DNA of 64,000 nucleotides from Diadema setosum (lineage: Eukaryota > Echinodermata > Echinoidea > Diadematoida > Diadematidae). The notes under the pieces were generated by a model. It did no database searches and was not told the DNA's origin. It saw only the letters and a program-made list of their open reading frames with translations. Shown here piece by piece: positions 46,111-57,564 of this stretch. The stretch covers positions 8,267,144-8,331,143 of the forward strand of contig NC_092706.1 in assembly GCF_964275005.1 (NCBI RefSeq). The letters run 5' to 3'. How positions within the stretch are numbered: position 1 is the stretch's first letter; every line of letters begins with the position of its first letter. A program made the translations under genes and the position numbers.

Positions 46111-46372
46111 ATAAAGGATATTTCAGGGTTGCATCTTCGGACTGTATAACATTCTCCAAAACATGCCCAGTTCTTCTTCCACCAATTTCTGGAGTTATAT
46201 CAACCCCCTTACGAATGTAACTACAGCTGCGATACCCATCAATTCCCCCTCCCTCTTTAGAGTTTCTCCTCGGGAACAGTGACCTTGGTTTTATGAGCGG
46301 AAATAGGATCATATTTCGAAAATGGCACGACACAAGGAGTGGCATGCCTATCATTACAGACGAAAGCATGCT

Positions 46373-46933
46373 TAAAGGACAAGTTCACCTTCATATACAT
46401 GTGGATTGAGTGAATGCAACAATATTAGTAGAACACATCAGTGAAATTTGGGGAAAATCGGACAATCCGTTCAAAAGTTATGAATTTTTAAAGTATCTGC
46501 GCAGTCACTGCTGGATGAGAAGACTACTATATTGCATGATGTCACATGCGTACAACGATATAAGGAAAATAAAAAGTGAATTTCACAAAACTTTATTTTT
46601 AGAATAAAGTGCACATTTCTTTGACTTGTTACTGACATATGTGAAGGATAATATTATTCCCCCTGCCTTCTGTAAGAGAGAAGACGAGTATTCTTTTGTT
46701 ATGCGAGAAAAGTGAAAATATGTTGATTTTTCTTTATTCTTTCTTTGAGTCGTTGTGCTCATGTGACATCACAAGTTATAGTAGTCTTCTCGTCCAGCCG
46801 TGACTGAGCAGAAACTTCAAGAATTCATAACTTTTGAACGGATTGTCCGATTTTCCTCAAACTTTCACCGATGTGTTCTACTAATATTGCTGGATTCACT
46901 CAACCCACATGTCTAAGAAGGTGAACTTGTTTT
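46373..46933. mobile_element. ~560-bp MITE with ~150-bp arms (family shared with 8.2 kb)
   Basis: Starts aaaggacaagttcaccttc and ends gaaggtgaacttgtttttt. The arms pair through tggattgagtgaatgcaaca-like, tagtagaacacatc, atcggacaatccgttcaaaagttatgaat and gagaagactactat. 8213-8935 is a diverged copy that lacks the outer left arm. Confidence 0.85.
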
Positions 46934-47095
46934 TTAAACCACTCACCCTAGGATCCATTTAAACCTTTATGTACAATCAGGGAGGTGACATCACCTCCCT
47001 GGTACATACAAGGGCGTCGATCGGAGCAGGAAGGATCCATGGTTCGTCTCACTTCCCTCATCAGAGGAAGTCGCTTCCATGCAGTCCCCAATGAA

Positions 47096-47096
47096 A

Positions 47097-47153
<57 letters not shown>
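47096..47153. repeat. (GT)n microsatellite
   Basis: 29 GT units followed by a G-run; frames on both strands are artefacts. A 26-base palindrome (aggtgacatcacct centre) lies just before, at about 46976-47001. Confidence 0.95.
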
Positions 47154-47155
<2 letters not shown>

Positions 47156-47289
47156 GGGGGGGGGGGTGGTGTGCGTGTCGGCGGGGGGATGGGGGTAAAC
47201 AAATCATTTTGTACCACCCCCTCCAAAAAAAAAAAAAAAAATTACACATGATAACTGCGGGGATGTGCACCCAAAAATGAAAATACATG

Positions 47290-49096
47290 TAGACTGCTGA
47301 AATTTATATGGCAAATTGTTAGCAAGCGTTGCATACTTTTATGCTTCGTGATTGTATGACAACATTCCACCGAAAGAGTGCACCAGAACGTGTTAATTCA
47401 ATCATAGAAATGCAAGAGCTCTTCATGTGGGAGGAGATACCCCTTCCCACTTCACTTCACTTCATTTCCTGCCCATGTTTCCAAGTATGATCATGTTTAT
47501 GTTTTCCACCAATGCATGATTCTTGTCAAACGAAGATATGCCTGTCACTTAAAAAGGAAGAAGAAAGGTCCAAGGTCCTTCTGTGGGAAACGATAACCGA
47601 AGTTAAACAATTTTGTTTGTTTGTGGGGGGGGGGGGGGGGGGAGTGATGAAGCATGAATATTTCTCTTCCCAGAATCAGCAATGTAGTTTGAGTGAAAAT
47701 GTGCTGATAACATAATTATTCTGAATGAAAAAAAAAGTGAAGCACAGGACTTAAGGATAAATAGCGATATGTCACTGAGCTATGCATTACGTTTTAATAA
47801 AGACACAAGTCACATGTAATCAATCTTTGAGAAGTCTCGTATTCCATATGAACTGTGAAATCAAATTAATGGGAATTAATGGGAATGGAGACTGTCATGT
47901 CTGGCATACTCATGCCACTCTTTATGTCATTTTGTGACATATCAATAAAAAATAACGTCTATTATGCTCGAAAATGAGTCACTTAGCCTCATATTTTATT
48001 CATGACGCATGGTATAAATCATCTGACAAGCATCGTATCGAGAAAATTTTGACAGTAATTGCTTAAATGAAAATAATGAAAATCATGATGAAAATTATGG
48101 AGCTGTGAAAGTTGTGACACAATAGACTTGTGAAAGCGAATTTTATTCAAAGTCCTTAAAGTCAGCAATAATAGGGCTTGGTTGTCGTTAAAATTCCCTA
48201 GCCTAAAAAGGAATCCCATTAATTTAGAAACTCCAGCAAAATCACATACAATGTGCTTTCCATTTCTTCTTGTAATTTAATTCTCATTTCAAATTTGACA
48301 TCATTCGATAAGTGAATTTTATAAATCGAAATCTTTCAAATAACATGGACTCCAAAGCAGAGCATATGACCTGCTCAATGCAAACTTTAATTTCGCCTTC
48401 ACATAATGTCTGTCATTGTGGAAATGTTGAATGATTTCCTAGAAATTCTATCAACAACAACAAGAAAATATCTTGGTTGAGCATGCTAAAAACTAAACGA
48501 TACCTTCTCAACTCGAATAGTCTACAGTATATTTTGTTTTTTTATCTTTAATATGCCGCACCCCTAAAAAGACAAAGACGAATTAAGGAAGAACAATTTT
48601 GAAATAGTGCTGTAATTTCTTTCAAATAAATCAAACAGCGTCGAAAAATAAGTCGATTTGAAACTTATGATTTGCAATTATCTCATCCCATTTTGCCCAA
48701 GACGGGATGATTACAAAATACGAATGCTGAACCTCCAGACTCCCCAATTGAAAACGTAAAAAAAAAAAAAATATCCTCATATCCTGACACTTTGTCTTCA
48801 TCAGACCATCAGTCTGGTCTGACGTCATAGTAAAAAAAAAATAGTAAAAAAAAAAAATAAATAGAACTTTCACAAGAGGGAAGTCTATCTTGTCGTGGGT
48901 AACTGATCTCTATCTCCAGTCTTCACATTATTTTAATGACAATATTACCCTAACAGACATCTGCATTTCAAAGCCATCAGATGTGTCCGTGTGCATGTGC
49001 GTGTGTGTGTGTGTGTGTTGTACGTGTGCGTGTGATTCAGTTGCACAAATGTTTGTGTAATGAAGCAGATATGGATTGGCTTGATGAAGTTGATCA

Positions 49097-49137
<41 letters not shown>

Positions 49138-49548
49138 TATATACTGTATATAACAAAAAAGGTTGTGCGATTACGCAGATTTTTTTTTTTATTTGATCAA
49201 GTTGATCAAGGTGAATTTTGTATGATAAGAGCAACACTGTTGAATACATATTTGAAGACTTTTGTGGTCTTCTCGAATAAAAATTACCATTAAAAAGTGC
49301 ATCTGTACCTCTATGCGTCTGTGCTTGCGTGATTGTTTACGTATGCGCATATACGAGTGTGTTGCAATTGCTGTTTAGGCTACTTTCTCTGCACTTGTTT
49401 CACCTTATGAATGGATGCGAAAAGAAACGGTACTCCTACGCAAGAGTATGCATCATTGCTGTTGTGCTGTACAAGAGCAACCAGAACAACTAGATAATTA
49501 AGGACGAAAATGTTATTGGTTCCACATCTAATTTTATCCGCTCTAGAG
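47290..49548. other. 3' flank between the convergent genes, no gene seen
   Basis: Contains a long G-run (47623-47641), poly-A tracts near 48760-48860 and (AT)n at 49098-49140. No recognisable exon, RNA or inverted repeat. The poly(A) signal of the minus-strand gene ending at 49549 was not identified. Confidence 0.35.
49098..49140. repeat. (AT)n microsatellite
   Basis: ~20 AT units with one CA interruption. Confidence 0.9.
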
Positions 49549-50924
49549 TCAAGAGTAAACACCAGCTTGAATGTAAAAGTTTGAGCTGAAGTCAGCGTAG
49601 AGGACTCCCTTCACATCGGCGTGCCTGCTGAGTCGACACGTTAGGGTCGTCTCCATGAACGCGAAGGAGTCGCAGTCGGCGGCTGACAGGCATCGCCATC
49701 CGCACTCCACTGCCGACGAAGTATCCGAAAAGACTGTGATGCTAAACTCGGCGGGCACAGAGCGACGGAAATGCTGCACTCTGTAGACATTCGCTCTGCT
49801 GCTTGGTGGCGTGGACGTAGAGACCGACGTCACGATGCTGTCAAAGGTTACTTCGTCAGTTCTGTCGGTTGTATCCGGCGTGGAAGTGGACACACGCGCG
49901 GTGGAATCACTGGTCCTCGCAGCACTGCGCGTTGTCGAGACTTCAAATGTTTCACGTCGGAGTGTTTGTCCGACGTCGGTAGTTGTCGCCTGTTCAGCGC
50001 TCGATAAATCTGATGACAAATGGCTAACAGGAACCGTCATTGAGTCGGATGGAGAGGACGACCCGGTCGTTGTTGCAAATAGTTCTGGTAATGTTGGTGA
50101 GCTGTCAGAGGTTACTTCATCGTTAGTTCCGTCGGCCGAATCCGCTGTGAAAGTGGACACATGCGCGATGGAATCACTGACAGTTGTAGCATCGCGCGTC
50201 GTCGCTATTTCAGAAGTTTCATGTCGGAGTGTTTGTCCGACGTTGGTAGTTGTCGCCTCTTTTGTGCTTGATAAATCTGATGCCAGAGGGCTAACACGAA
50301 AAGTTTGATGATAGGACGGAGAGGATAACTCAGTCGTTATGGTAAATGTTTCTGGTGTTTCAGAATTTGTTGACGGGCGACCTGTGGTCATGGTAGCTGA
50401 TTGCAAACTGGACCGAGGTCCAATGGACGATGATGGGTCAACGGTTTCACTCGTAGTTGTGAATTCTACTGTCCGGTATGCCGTGACCAGTGATTCTAAA
50501 CTTGCAGAGTGCTGTTCCGTCGTCATCGAATCAGAGGTCAACCTCATCGCCCTGGTCGATGGCTGTGTAGTGGAATACGATGTCGAAGAATCTCCAGAGG
50601 ATCCTGTCCCCGGCGTCGAATGAGTCGAAGAGGGAGATGAATCGGTTGTGGAGGTGTCTTCAGTGGTGATCTGATCCAAAGTCGAAGATGGCTCTGTCTT
50701 CGTTACGTCTTGATAAAATTCACCACTGGTTGTCGTGAGATCGGTTGCCAAAGAGTCGTCGGTTATTTCAAACCGCGATGTCGACGGGGTCGACTCTAAC
50801 ATTGTCGAATATTTCACGCTCAATAGATTTGATGTGGCTACTGCTGCCTCGGTGGCAAACGACTCTTGCGCTGTTGGCGAATTTGCATTTTCGGGGGTCG
50901 TCGAAGCCAGCGCCGTGGACGAAT
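49549..50924 (-). CDS. CUB/mucin/PAN gene, terminal exon
   Basis: Acceptor TTTTCAAATCAG|AT at 50925-50926, phase 1; 1376 bases to the stop. Dominated by Ser and Thr, with two ~89-residue repeats (each with ATTT(N/D)VGQTLR and a later TSDS element) whose DNA period is about 267 bases. The last ~75 residues, from VYRVQHFRRS, form the PAN-like module with C-x3-C-x5-C-x11-C. The open Val/Asp-rich antisense frames at 49811-50953 are shadows of the Ser/Thr codons. Confidence 0.85.
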
Positions 50925-53900
50925 CTGATTTGAAAATAGGTACGAGTATATGAAACAATCACTCAAGAGCGAAACATTGATCTAAATAGGTCTAAATAAT
51001 GATAACACTTTCTACCTTGGCATTTTTCGTTCTTGTTCTTGTTTAAAGCTGTGATCTACTACATAAAAAGAAACAAACAGTCAATCTCTCCGAAGCAAAG
51101 TATCGTCTTTTTTCTTTTAACCTGAAATTAGGTCCCGAAAAGTGGAGAGAACAACGACAGTACACTCACTCAAAAACAAAAGGGACAGACAGGCAGTCAG
51201 TCACACACACACACACACACATACATACACGAATGAAGCCTCTAAATTCCATAAGTAACAATGAGTGGAACTTGAAAACGTGTTTACTCAATCAATATTT
51301 AGTCAAAATTCCCTCAGTACACAAGTCATTTTATTTGTGTTCCCTTCATAGCTCAGGCTGCCGTTAGATTAAAAGTGTGATTTTTGCTCACCTTTAGGAA
51401 TTTGTGATGTGAAATTCAAAGAATCACATAGTTTGCAAGAATCTTCAGCATTTTGAATGAACCAAGCTAAAACAGGAGCAGAAGAGGAAGAAGAAGAAGA
51501 AAAGAAAGAAGTTTTGAAAAAAAAAAATCATGATGTTTTTGTTTTTCTACTCCCTCTCAAGAATCTTCAAAAATTTGAAGGAACCAAGATGAACCAGGAG
51601 GAGAAGAAGAAGAAGAAAGAGAAGAAAAGGAAGAAGCTTTCGAACGAAAGTTCATCTTGTTTTTGTTTTTCTGCTTACCTTCAAGAAGCTGTGATGTGAG
51701 ATTTAAAGAGAAACCAGTAAAGACGATCGAATAGTCGGTGGTGAAGCGAATCCAGAGAAACCTGGTAGGTGAGCGGATGTCAGGCGGGAGTTCATGGCCC
51801 GAGAGTCTGGCTAGAACGCTTGAGCTGTTCCCAGGGTCATGACCAGATCCAATTACCACAAAATCGTAACTGCAGATGTCGATTACATGATATGGAAACA
51901 AGGAACGCACACCTTCGCTTTATTTACTCAATTCATGCAACTCAAGGAAACCACATTACTACGATTTCATGCTATATTTGATTTGATTTGATTTTGTTTG
52001 TTTTTTCTTCACAAAGTAAATATAACGATAAAAAATTCAAAAATGAGTACAATATATTGTTGATTATGATTTATACTTCATCATAAAAATTTTTCAATTA
52101 TGCCTTTTTTTGCAGTTATTAAAATATGTTTTGCTTATAAATTGTATATGATTTTCTCAGTTTATTTGATGGAAATGGAAATAAATTTGAATTTGAATGT
52201 TTATCGTAAGATATTAGATTACTAGAAACAAAATTTTCTTTCATTCAAGTCCGTTGTTCTTCATAAGTAATTGTGCATTCTAACTGCAGGATTTATATTT
52301 TTATAGCTGGTTCTTGAATTGCTCAAATTGCCAAATTTCTGTATATTCTTCTTCTGAGTTTGACAAGTTCCATCTGTGTTGTCTCATGCATGCCAAAGTA
52401 CATAATACGTTTTATTCTTGAAGCAAACTAAGACTTCTGTAGGTCAAAGCCCAATTCGCCCTTAGTTTATACATTCTTTATATCATATATTATCCACTCC
52501 TTGGTATCATCATTAACTGTTTTCATCTAGTCTAAATTTTCTTATCCGTTAGTGTCCGCTCTCCGTTTTATTTTTTATTTATTCACAACCACTGATTATT
52601 TGGGGCTTACAGCCAAGCAAGCTTGCTGTTACGTTTTGTCCGGTCATGCTTCTCTAATATTTGTACGACCCGAAACATAGATTTCGATATTAAGCATGCA
52701 GTATAATTCGTCAGAATTATTATGTGTATGTGTGTTTCATTTTCTGTGTTTACTTTTGACTAAGTAAAATAATTTGTGCTCATATTATTTTGGCTGTAAC
52801 CTGATTTGATGGAAGTATGAAAGAGAATAGAACTGAATTGATTTGAATTGCATTGTATAAGGTATGCAGTGAAGTTCACAGTTGTCCCTTGACTGCTGGG
52901 AAAAAAAAAGATAATTTCTGCAGGAAAAAAAAATCACAAGGAACCTGATGGGTACGTACACATGTAGCCTTATATCTGCATTAGATCATACGAAAATCTG
53001 TGGAAATGCAAACAAATACACCCTGAACCAAAATTGGTGGTGTTCGTTATTCCGAAGGTTCGTATATCCGAAGAATGAAATAACGTTTGTTTTCCGAAAA
53101 CGGAGTATTGATGTGGCGAGGAATGCCACATCGTGATAATGTACAGGCCGGGAGGGGGCTAATATAATATATATATATATATATATTTTCTTTTTTTTCA
53201 TCACTAACACAACTTTAATAAGGTTTGTTTTCCTGTTTGTTAGTAAGTATATATATCGTGTATGTCTGTGTGTGCTTATAATTATATATGTCTCAGTGTG
53301 TAGGTATGGAGGTGTTCGTGTTTTCATTATTTTTTCTTATTTTACGATATTCTACCATTTTATTTCTTAATTAACTTCAATACCATATTTTTTCATTAAA
53401 TGAAGTTTACTTCATTCCGGTAGTCACAAACCATACTTCACTTCCGAATCAACGAACCTCTAAATAACGAACCCCCCCCCCGTTTTTTTTTTTTTTTCGA
53501 ATTAACGAGTCGTCGGAATAACAAGCCTTATTTCATTTTCGGAATAACATACCTTGGCAATAACGAACCTTCGGGATAAACGAATCTTCGGAATAACGTA
53601 CTATAACCACCCACAGGAAATTGTATCACGAAATTATAGTGTAGAATGTGTGCTTGTGTAGGCCAAGTACCATCGTGCTTTCATTTTTTTCTTGATCGAT
53701 GACATTCGCATTATTTCATGAACTTGAAACAAGTTTCGCAAATAGGATAACCAAGCAAGTAGGCAAGCCCCCCCCCCATGAAAACAAGAAGAAGAAGAAG
53801 AAGAAGAAGAAGAAGAAGAAGAAGAAGAACAACAACAGAACATATAAAATAATGAGCAGAAAATATTTGCGCCGCCATTTGTTGCTTTCGTGAATGGAAC

Positions 53901-54311
53901 ATCTCTTTTTCTTGTTTTGTACACCCCGGGAGCAATATGCTCATAGTGCATGGTATGTTGAGCATTTTGTTTTTAAAGAGGTCATCTCTTTTATCATGAA
54001 TACTAAAGACTTCATGACTCGCATTCATTCCCCTTCCTGGCCTACTGTGTAATATATGCTATAAACACTCATAATATACTCTTCTTCATACATTCAAACA
54101 TTTTGGAGGAAACTAAACAAGGAGACAACGAAACTGATGTAAAGCACTTACTTAATTTCGAGAGAAAACGCGGTAAATTGGACGAGCAGGATATGATCAC
54201 GAGGCGCTGTCACTCTCCAGAGACTTGTGTAATAATCAACATAGTTTTCGGGGTAGTTTACCGATTGTATGACTTCTGTCGACGAACTGTTCAAGATCAG
54301 GTTCGTTGTTT
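49549..54311 (-). CDS. CUB / Ser-Thr mucin / PAN-like secreted protein, 3' three exons (5' end missing)
   Basis: complement(join(49549..50924,51679..51869,54152..54311)), 575 complete codons plus the split ones. The first two exons encode one CUB domain: SVNYPENYVDYYTSLWRV, VQFTAFSLEI, then YDFVVIGSG, LARLSGHELP, LWIRFTTDYSIVFTGFSL. Usual CUB cysteines are missing, so it is a divergent or cysteine-poor CUB. The long third exon is Ser/Thr-rich with an 89-residue tandem repeat and ends in a PAN-like module (CGWRC, ADC, LTC). Phases are 1, 2, 1, 1-bounded overall for CUB and mucin, as in shuffled extracellular modules. The first exon with ATG and signal peptide must lie upstream (beyond 54311) and was not recognised. 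Role unknown; likely a secreted, glycosylated adhesion or recognition protein. Confidence 0.75.
50925..51678. other. Intron with tandem duplication of exon-end DNA
   Basis: Around 51388-51420 the reverse strand reads SLNFTSQIPK followed by GTGAGC, a diverged copy of the exon end SLNLTSQLLE plus GTAAGC at 51679. Two further ~130-bp blocks (51430-51560, 51560-51680) repeat caagaatcttca, ttgaa, accaag and (gaa)n motifs. The intron therefore grew by duplication of the exon 3' edge. Confidence 0.65.
51679..51869 (-). CDS. CUB second-half exon
   Basis: Acceptor ATCTGCAG|T (51870-51871), donor GAAG|GTAAGC (51678); 191 bases, phase 2 in and 1 out. Encodes YDFVVIGSG, a G-x-H-x-P-type loop, IRSPTRFLWIRFTTDYS and TGFSL, the C-terminal half of a CUB fold. 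Confidence 0.8.
51975..52860 (+). mobile_element. LINE 3' tails in CUB intron
   Basis: Two plus-strand tails: tttgatggaaatggaaataaatttgaatttgaatg ends near 52200 (quoted in parts: gatggaaatggaaataaa), and a second region from about 52560 with gcttacagccaagcaagctt and an end gaattgatttgaattg near 52855. Both are typical 3' untranslated regions of CR1/RTE-like LINEs; no coding remnant. Confidence 0.5.
53041..53610. mobile_element. Foldback element, copy D
   Basis: Left gttcgttattccgaaggttc at 53043 and right half from about 53440 (cgaatcaacgaacct, cggaataac repeats) as in the other copies. The centre carries an (AT)n tract (53161-53186) and a C/T run. It lies in the CUB intron. Confidence 0.8.
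53786..53829. repeat. (GAA)n microsatellite
   Basis: ~14 GAA units in the CUB intron, giving poly-Lys and poly-Ser artefact frames. Confidence 0.95.
54152..54311 (-). CDS. CUB first-half exon
   Basis: Found in a frame other than the longest one here: STEVIQSVNYPENYVDYY, SLWRVTAPRDHILLVQFTA. Donor ATTAA|GTAAGT (54151) leaves phase 2, which joins exactly to the next exon as Asn-Tyr-Asp-Phe. The acceptor is less certain: AACAG at 54312-54313 (phase 1) is preferred because an in-frame TGA lies just upstream; a weaker AG is nearer the domain. Confidence 0.7.
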
Positions 54312-57300
54312 CTGTTCGGAATCATAGAAATACTAGAAAGTTGAAATGCGGTAAAGAAATTAAAGGGGGGGGGGGGTAAATAGTATATCAATTCAGTTTC
54401 AGCATGATTTAATTTCTGTATTTTTATTCTATGAAAATTATACATAATGACACATATACGGTATATTTTGAACGGAAATGTAGGCCTACATAATAAACTC
54501 ACAATGTATAACTACCACAATTATGTTTAAAGTATTCCAACAAATACAGTAAAATAAAATACAAAATCAGCAATACACTTTCATTTCCAGCTGCAGAGAG
54601 AGAGAAAAAAAATGCAGGAGTCTGCCATTTTCAGCAAATGAGTGATAATAGTAGAAGCCTCAGGAAAAAAAACAACAACAAATAGACCAAAAGGAACATT
54701 TCATCTAGCACAGAGATGGGCAAATTGCCATTGAAACTTGAATTGTGTATATCAATTTCATGAATTTTAAACAATTGGAAACGAATGGGGAAGGAGAGTA
54801 ATAACAAAGAAGGAGAGTTCGAAGCTATGCAGTGTGGTGAATTAAGTAAATTACGTGCAGTTTGGGGTGCGCTTTAATCAATATTGGAGATCAATAAGAA
54901 TGTATTTCACGAGTGGCATCTACGTACGGTATTGTGCATTCATGTGCGAGTAATCGAGTTTGCTCATGTCTCTGAATGTAATGTGATTATCAGTGGCAAT
55001 CCAGAGGGGCGCCCCTCTTTATTTTTGTTAAAACAAATGAAATACAAGGAAACAACGGGGGCTCGCGCCCCTTTCATGTTGTAAAGGCGCCTCCCCTTTG
55101 AAGAATTGCTGGATCCGCCCCTGATTATGACTGCGTGCATGCGTTAAAAGAAAACTGTACTGACATTTTCTAATTGTCTGATAATTCTAATCTACATTTT
55201 TTTGATGCCTACAACTGGAAAGAGAGGATTCTAAAACCCAGGATAAGCCTGTAATGATTTTTTGAAAAAAATGAAAACGAGCAAGCCAAGGAACGATCCA
55301 CACAGTTTGGCATACGTCACAGGTGCCACCCTCCGACTTTAGCAAAACGAACTACACATGCAAAAATTGTTATTTAATAAAATTGCAATATGGAGCTGAA
55401 ATAAAAATGTTAAACGATATTAATTGATTTTTAAAAGGAATCTCTTCAAAAGCTTTTTATTTAGATAAAATTTGTGGGGAATATTCCAGATATGCAAAAT
55501 GAAATTGGCATCATTGTCCGAACGTGCTGCCCATAGAAAACTGTGTGTAAGTAACATTGCACTAACTATACTATGCATTGATGACGAGCGATAATGGTTC
55601 GACAGTTCAAACTTATCTAACGAAGATGAGGACTGAGTGATACTATAGTGAACGGCAATCACGGTTTACGCCTAGTTAGGAGAAAACGGGCACCCAGTAC
55701 ACATATACTCTAGACTAGGACTACAGTGTGTAGGACTAGTGAGCAGTCAAGGACCGAGTAGACTCTAACGTTACGTGGCAGTTCAAGTCTTGATGAGTAG
55801 GCCCCTACACTCACTCGCCGCCGCGCCCCGTCGACAGCTGTACGTGCACAGCACTAATAGGCTCAGCGTAAACGTTATAGTATACATACCCCTGTTGCCA
55901 GAACTTGAAGAAAGTCCAGACGAAAGTCCAGACTCCAAGGTCTAGCGTTGCCGTTAGATCTAGGCCCTTGTGCTGCAGGCCCTGTTGTTTCTGTGCTGAA
56001 TTTTGCAGGTAAGGTATCTGCTTTATGGATTTTCAATGTTTTTTTAGTCGAGATAAATCTCATGGTAGTCGCATACTACTTGCCAACATTTTCATTTGAG
56101 AAAGCGGTAGAATCCAGGATGCCTATGCGAGCAGCGCTAGCTTGAATGCTAATGAAATCTTTCAAAAGCGGTAGTCTACCGCCAAATGCGGTAGAGTTGG
56201 CAAGTATTAAGTCGTATTAACACCAAGAACTAGATCTAGATCTACTCATCTAGTTTAGTTTTAGTAGGACCCATACCTCGGTTCAAGTGCCTGACCACAT
56301 AGTGCCGTCGCTTCGCGATCCAAGTGCTGGTGTAGGTATAGTGCTAGCGTACTTCCATATCCATGTAGATATCTCAAAATCCATTCAACCAAATTGCACC
56401 AAAATCACAGGAAATACTCTATGACTCATGTCCACTTGCTCACGCTAATTGGAACCAAATCGCAAGTCGGGAAGCGTAAGTGAAGTTGTCGACTTTCCTG
56501 TCGTCGCTAAAGATAATCTGCTCTGTACGACTTTAAAACAAGAGTGATCGCGGCATAGGCCCTACCTGCCTGCGCACGCACAGACTGAAGTTAGCCATGT
56601 AATATGATGAGACAAATCTTTCAAGTAATCGGGAGCAAAAAATCAATTTATAAATTATATGAACTAAGTCGAATGAAACATATAGCCCGTAAATCACACG
56701 AATCGCCAAAATCATGACATTTTTTAGTTTAGTTCCCGACTAAATTCCCCGTTCGCAAAGTACCAGTCGGCTAACTTCAGTTCTATAGATTGTGCATGTC
56801 GCGTTTACCACGAAGAGTGCGTTTTTTTGAGTGACGACTTGAAAGTCGGCGTCAATATTGATACTTCTCGATTTCGTTCAAATATATGAAAGTATTTTGA
56901 AATATGCTTAGAAGTATATCCTGTAATTTTGGTGCGATTTGGTTCAGCGAAATTTGAGACAGCTGCATGAATAGGACAGTACACAAGTGTCGTCTGCTAG
57001 CTAAATTGGGCCTAAGCGTCGTCTGCTACTCGGTACGATTTAACGCACGCGTATGCGAGAGCTTGTAATCAGTGATATAGCGTGGCACCTGTGACGTCAC
57101 GACATCCAGGTTCGTCAGCTCATTAGCATAATTCTCACCCAAAAAGTTCAATTTTTAACATGAAATTACGGGCTAAATCGTTATGAAATTTTGATTCTGT
57201 TTGCACCGCTGGGTCTTTTAGAATTAAAAGAACAACATATATATATATATATAAAAATACCGGAACAATGCCCTTTTAATATTGAGTGAGTGTGTGTGTG

Positions 57301-57564
57301 TGCGCGTGCTTGGGTTTTTGCTTTCGTTTTGCTCGTTTGTATGAATGCACATAAAATGTGTGTAATGTGTATGTGGGTTGGTATGTAGTTTGGAAGTTTA
57401 AAAGGGTTTTTTGTCAATTTGAAATGAAATAATCAATTTATGAATTGGGGATCAGTGAGTAAGAATTTGAGAGGTAACTGGAAGGGCAAAATTTGAGAAA
57501 TCCTTTAATATTACTTTCAATGATAATTTGAAATGAAATATGGCTTAAATAATACTTTGAATGG
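54312..57564. other. Upstream region of the CUB gene, 5' exon(s) not identified
   Basis: A signal-peptide exon ending in phase 1 on the minus strand is expected here or further right. A candidate MHSIVSAMLLTHSFLWAA (about 55582-55520, minus) has the right composition but no convincing GT donor. A G-run (54365-54376) and a transposon-like fragment near 55000-55125 (ggcgcccctc words) are seen; no other gene is supported. Confidence 0.3.

Noticed and set aside
46025..46369. 114-codon minus frame ending in poly-Ser
   Set aside because: The tail is a (GAA)n microsatellite and the rest matches nothing recognisable.
49811..50953. Plus-strand frames of 165, 94 and 72 codons rich in Val, Asp and Ser
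   Set aside because: Antisense shadows of the Ser/Thr mucin exon; no own signals.
55520..55582. Minus-strand signal-peptide-like start as first exon of the CUB gene
   Set aside because: Right composition but no usable GT donor in the needed phase; kept only as a candidate.
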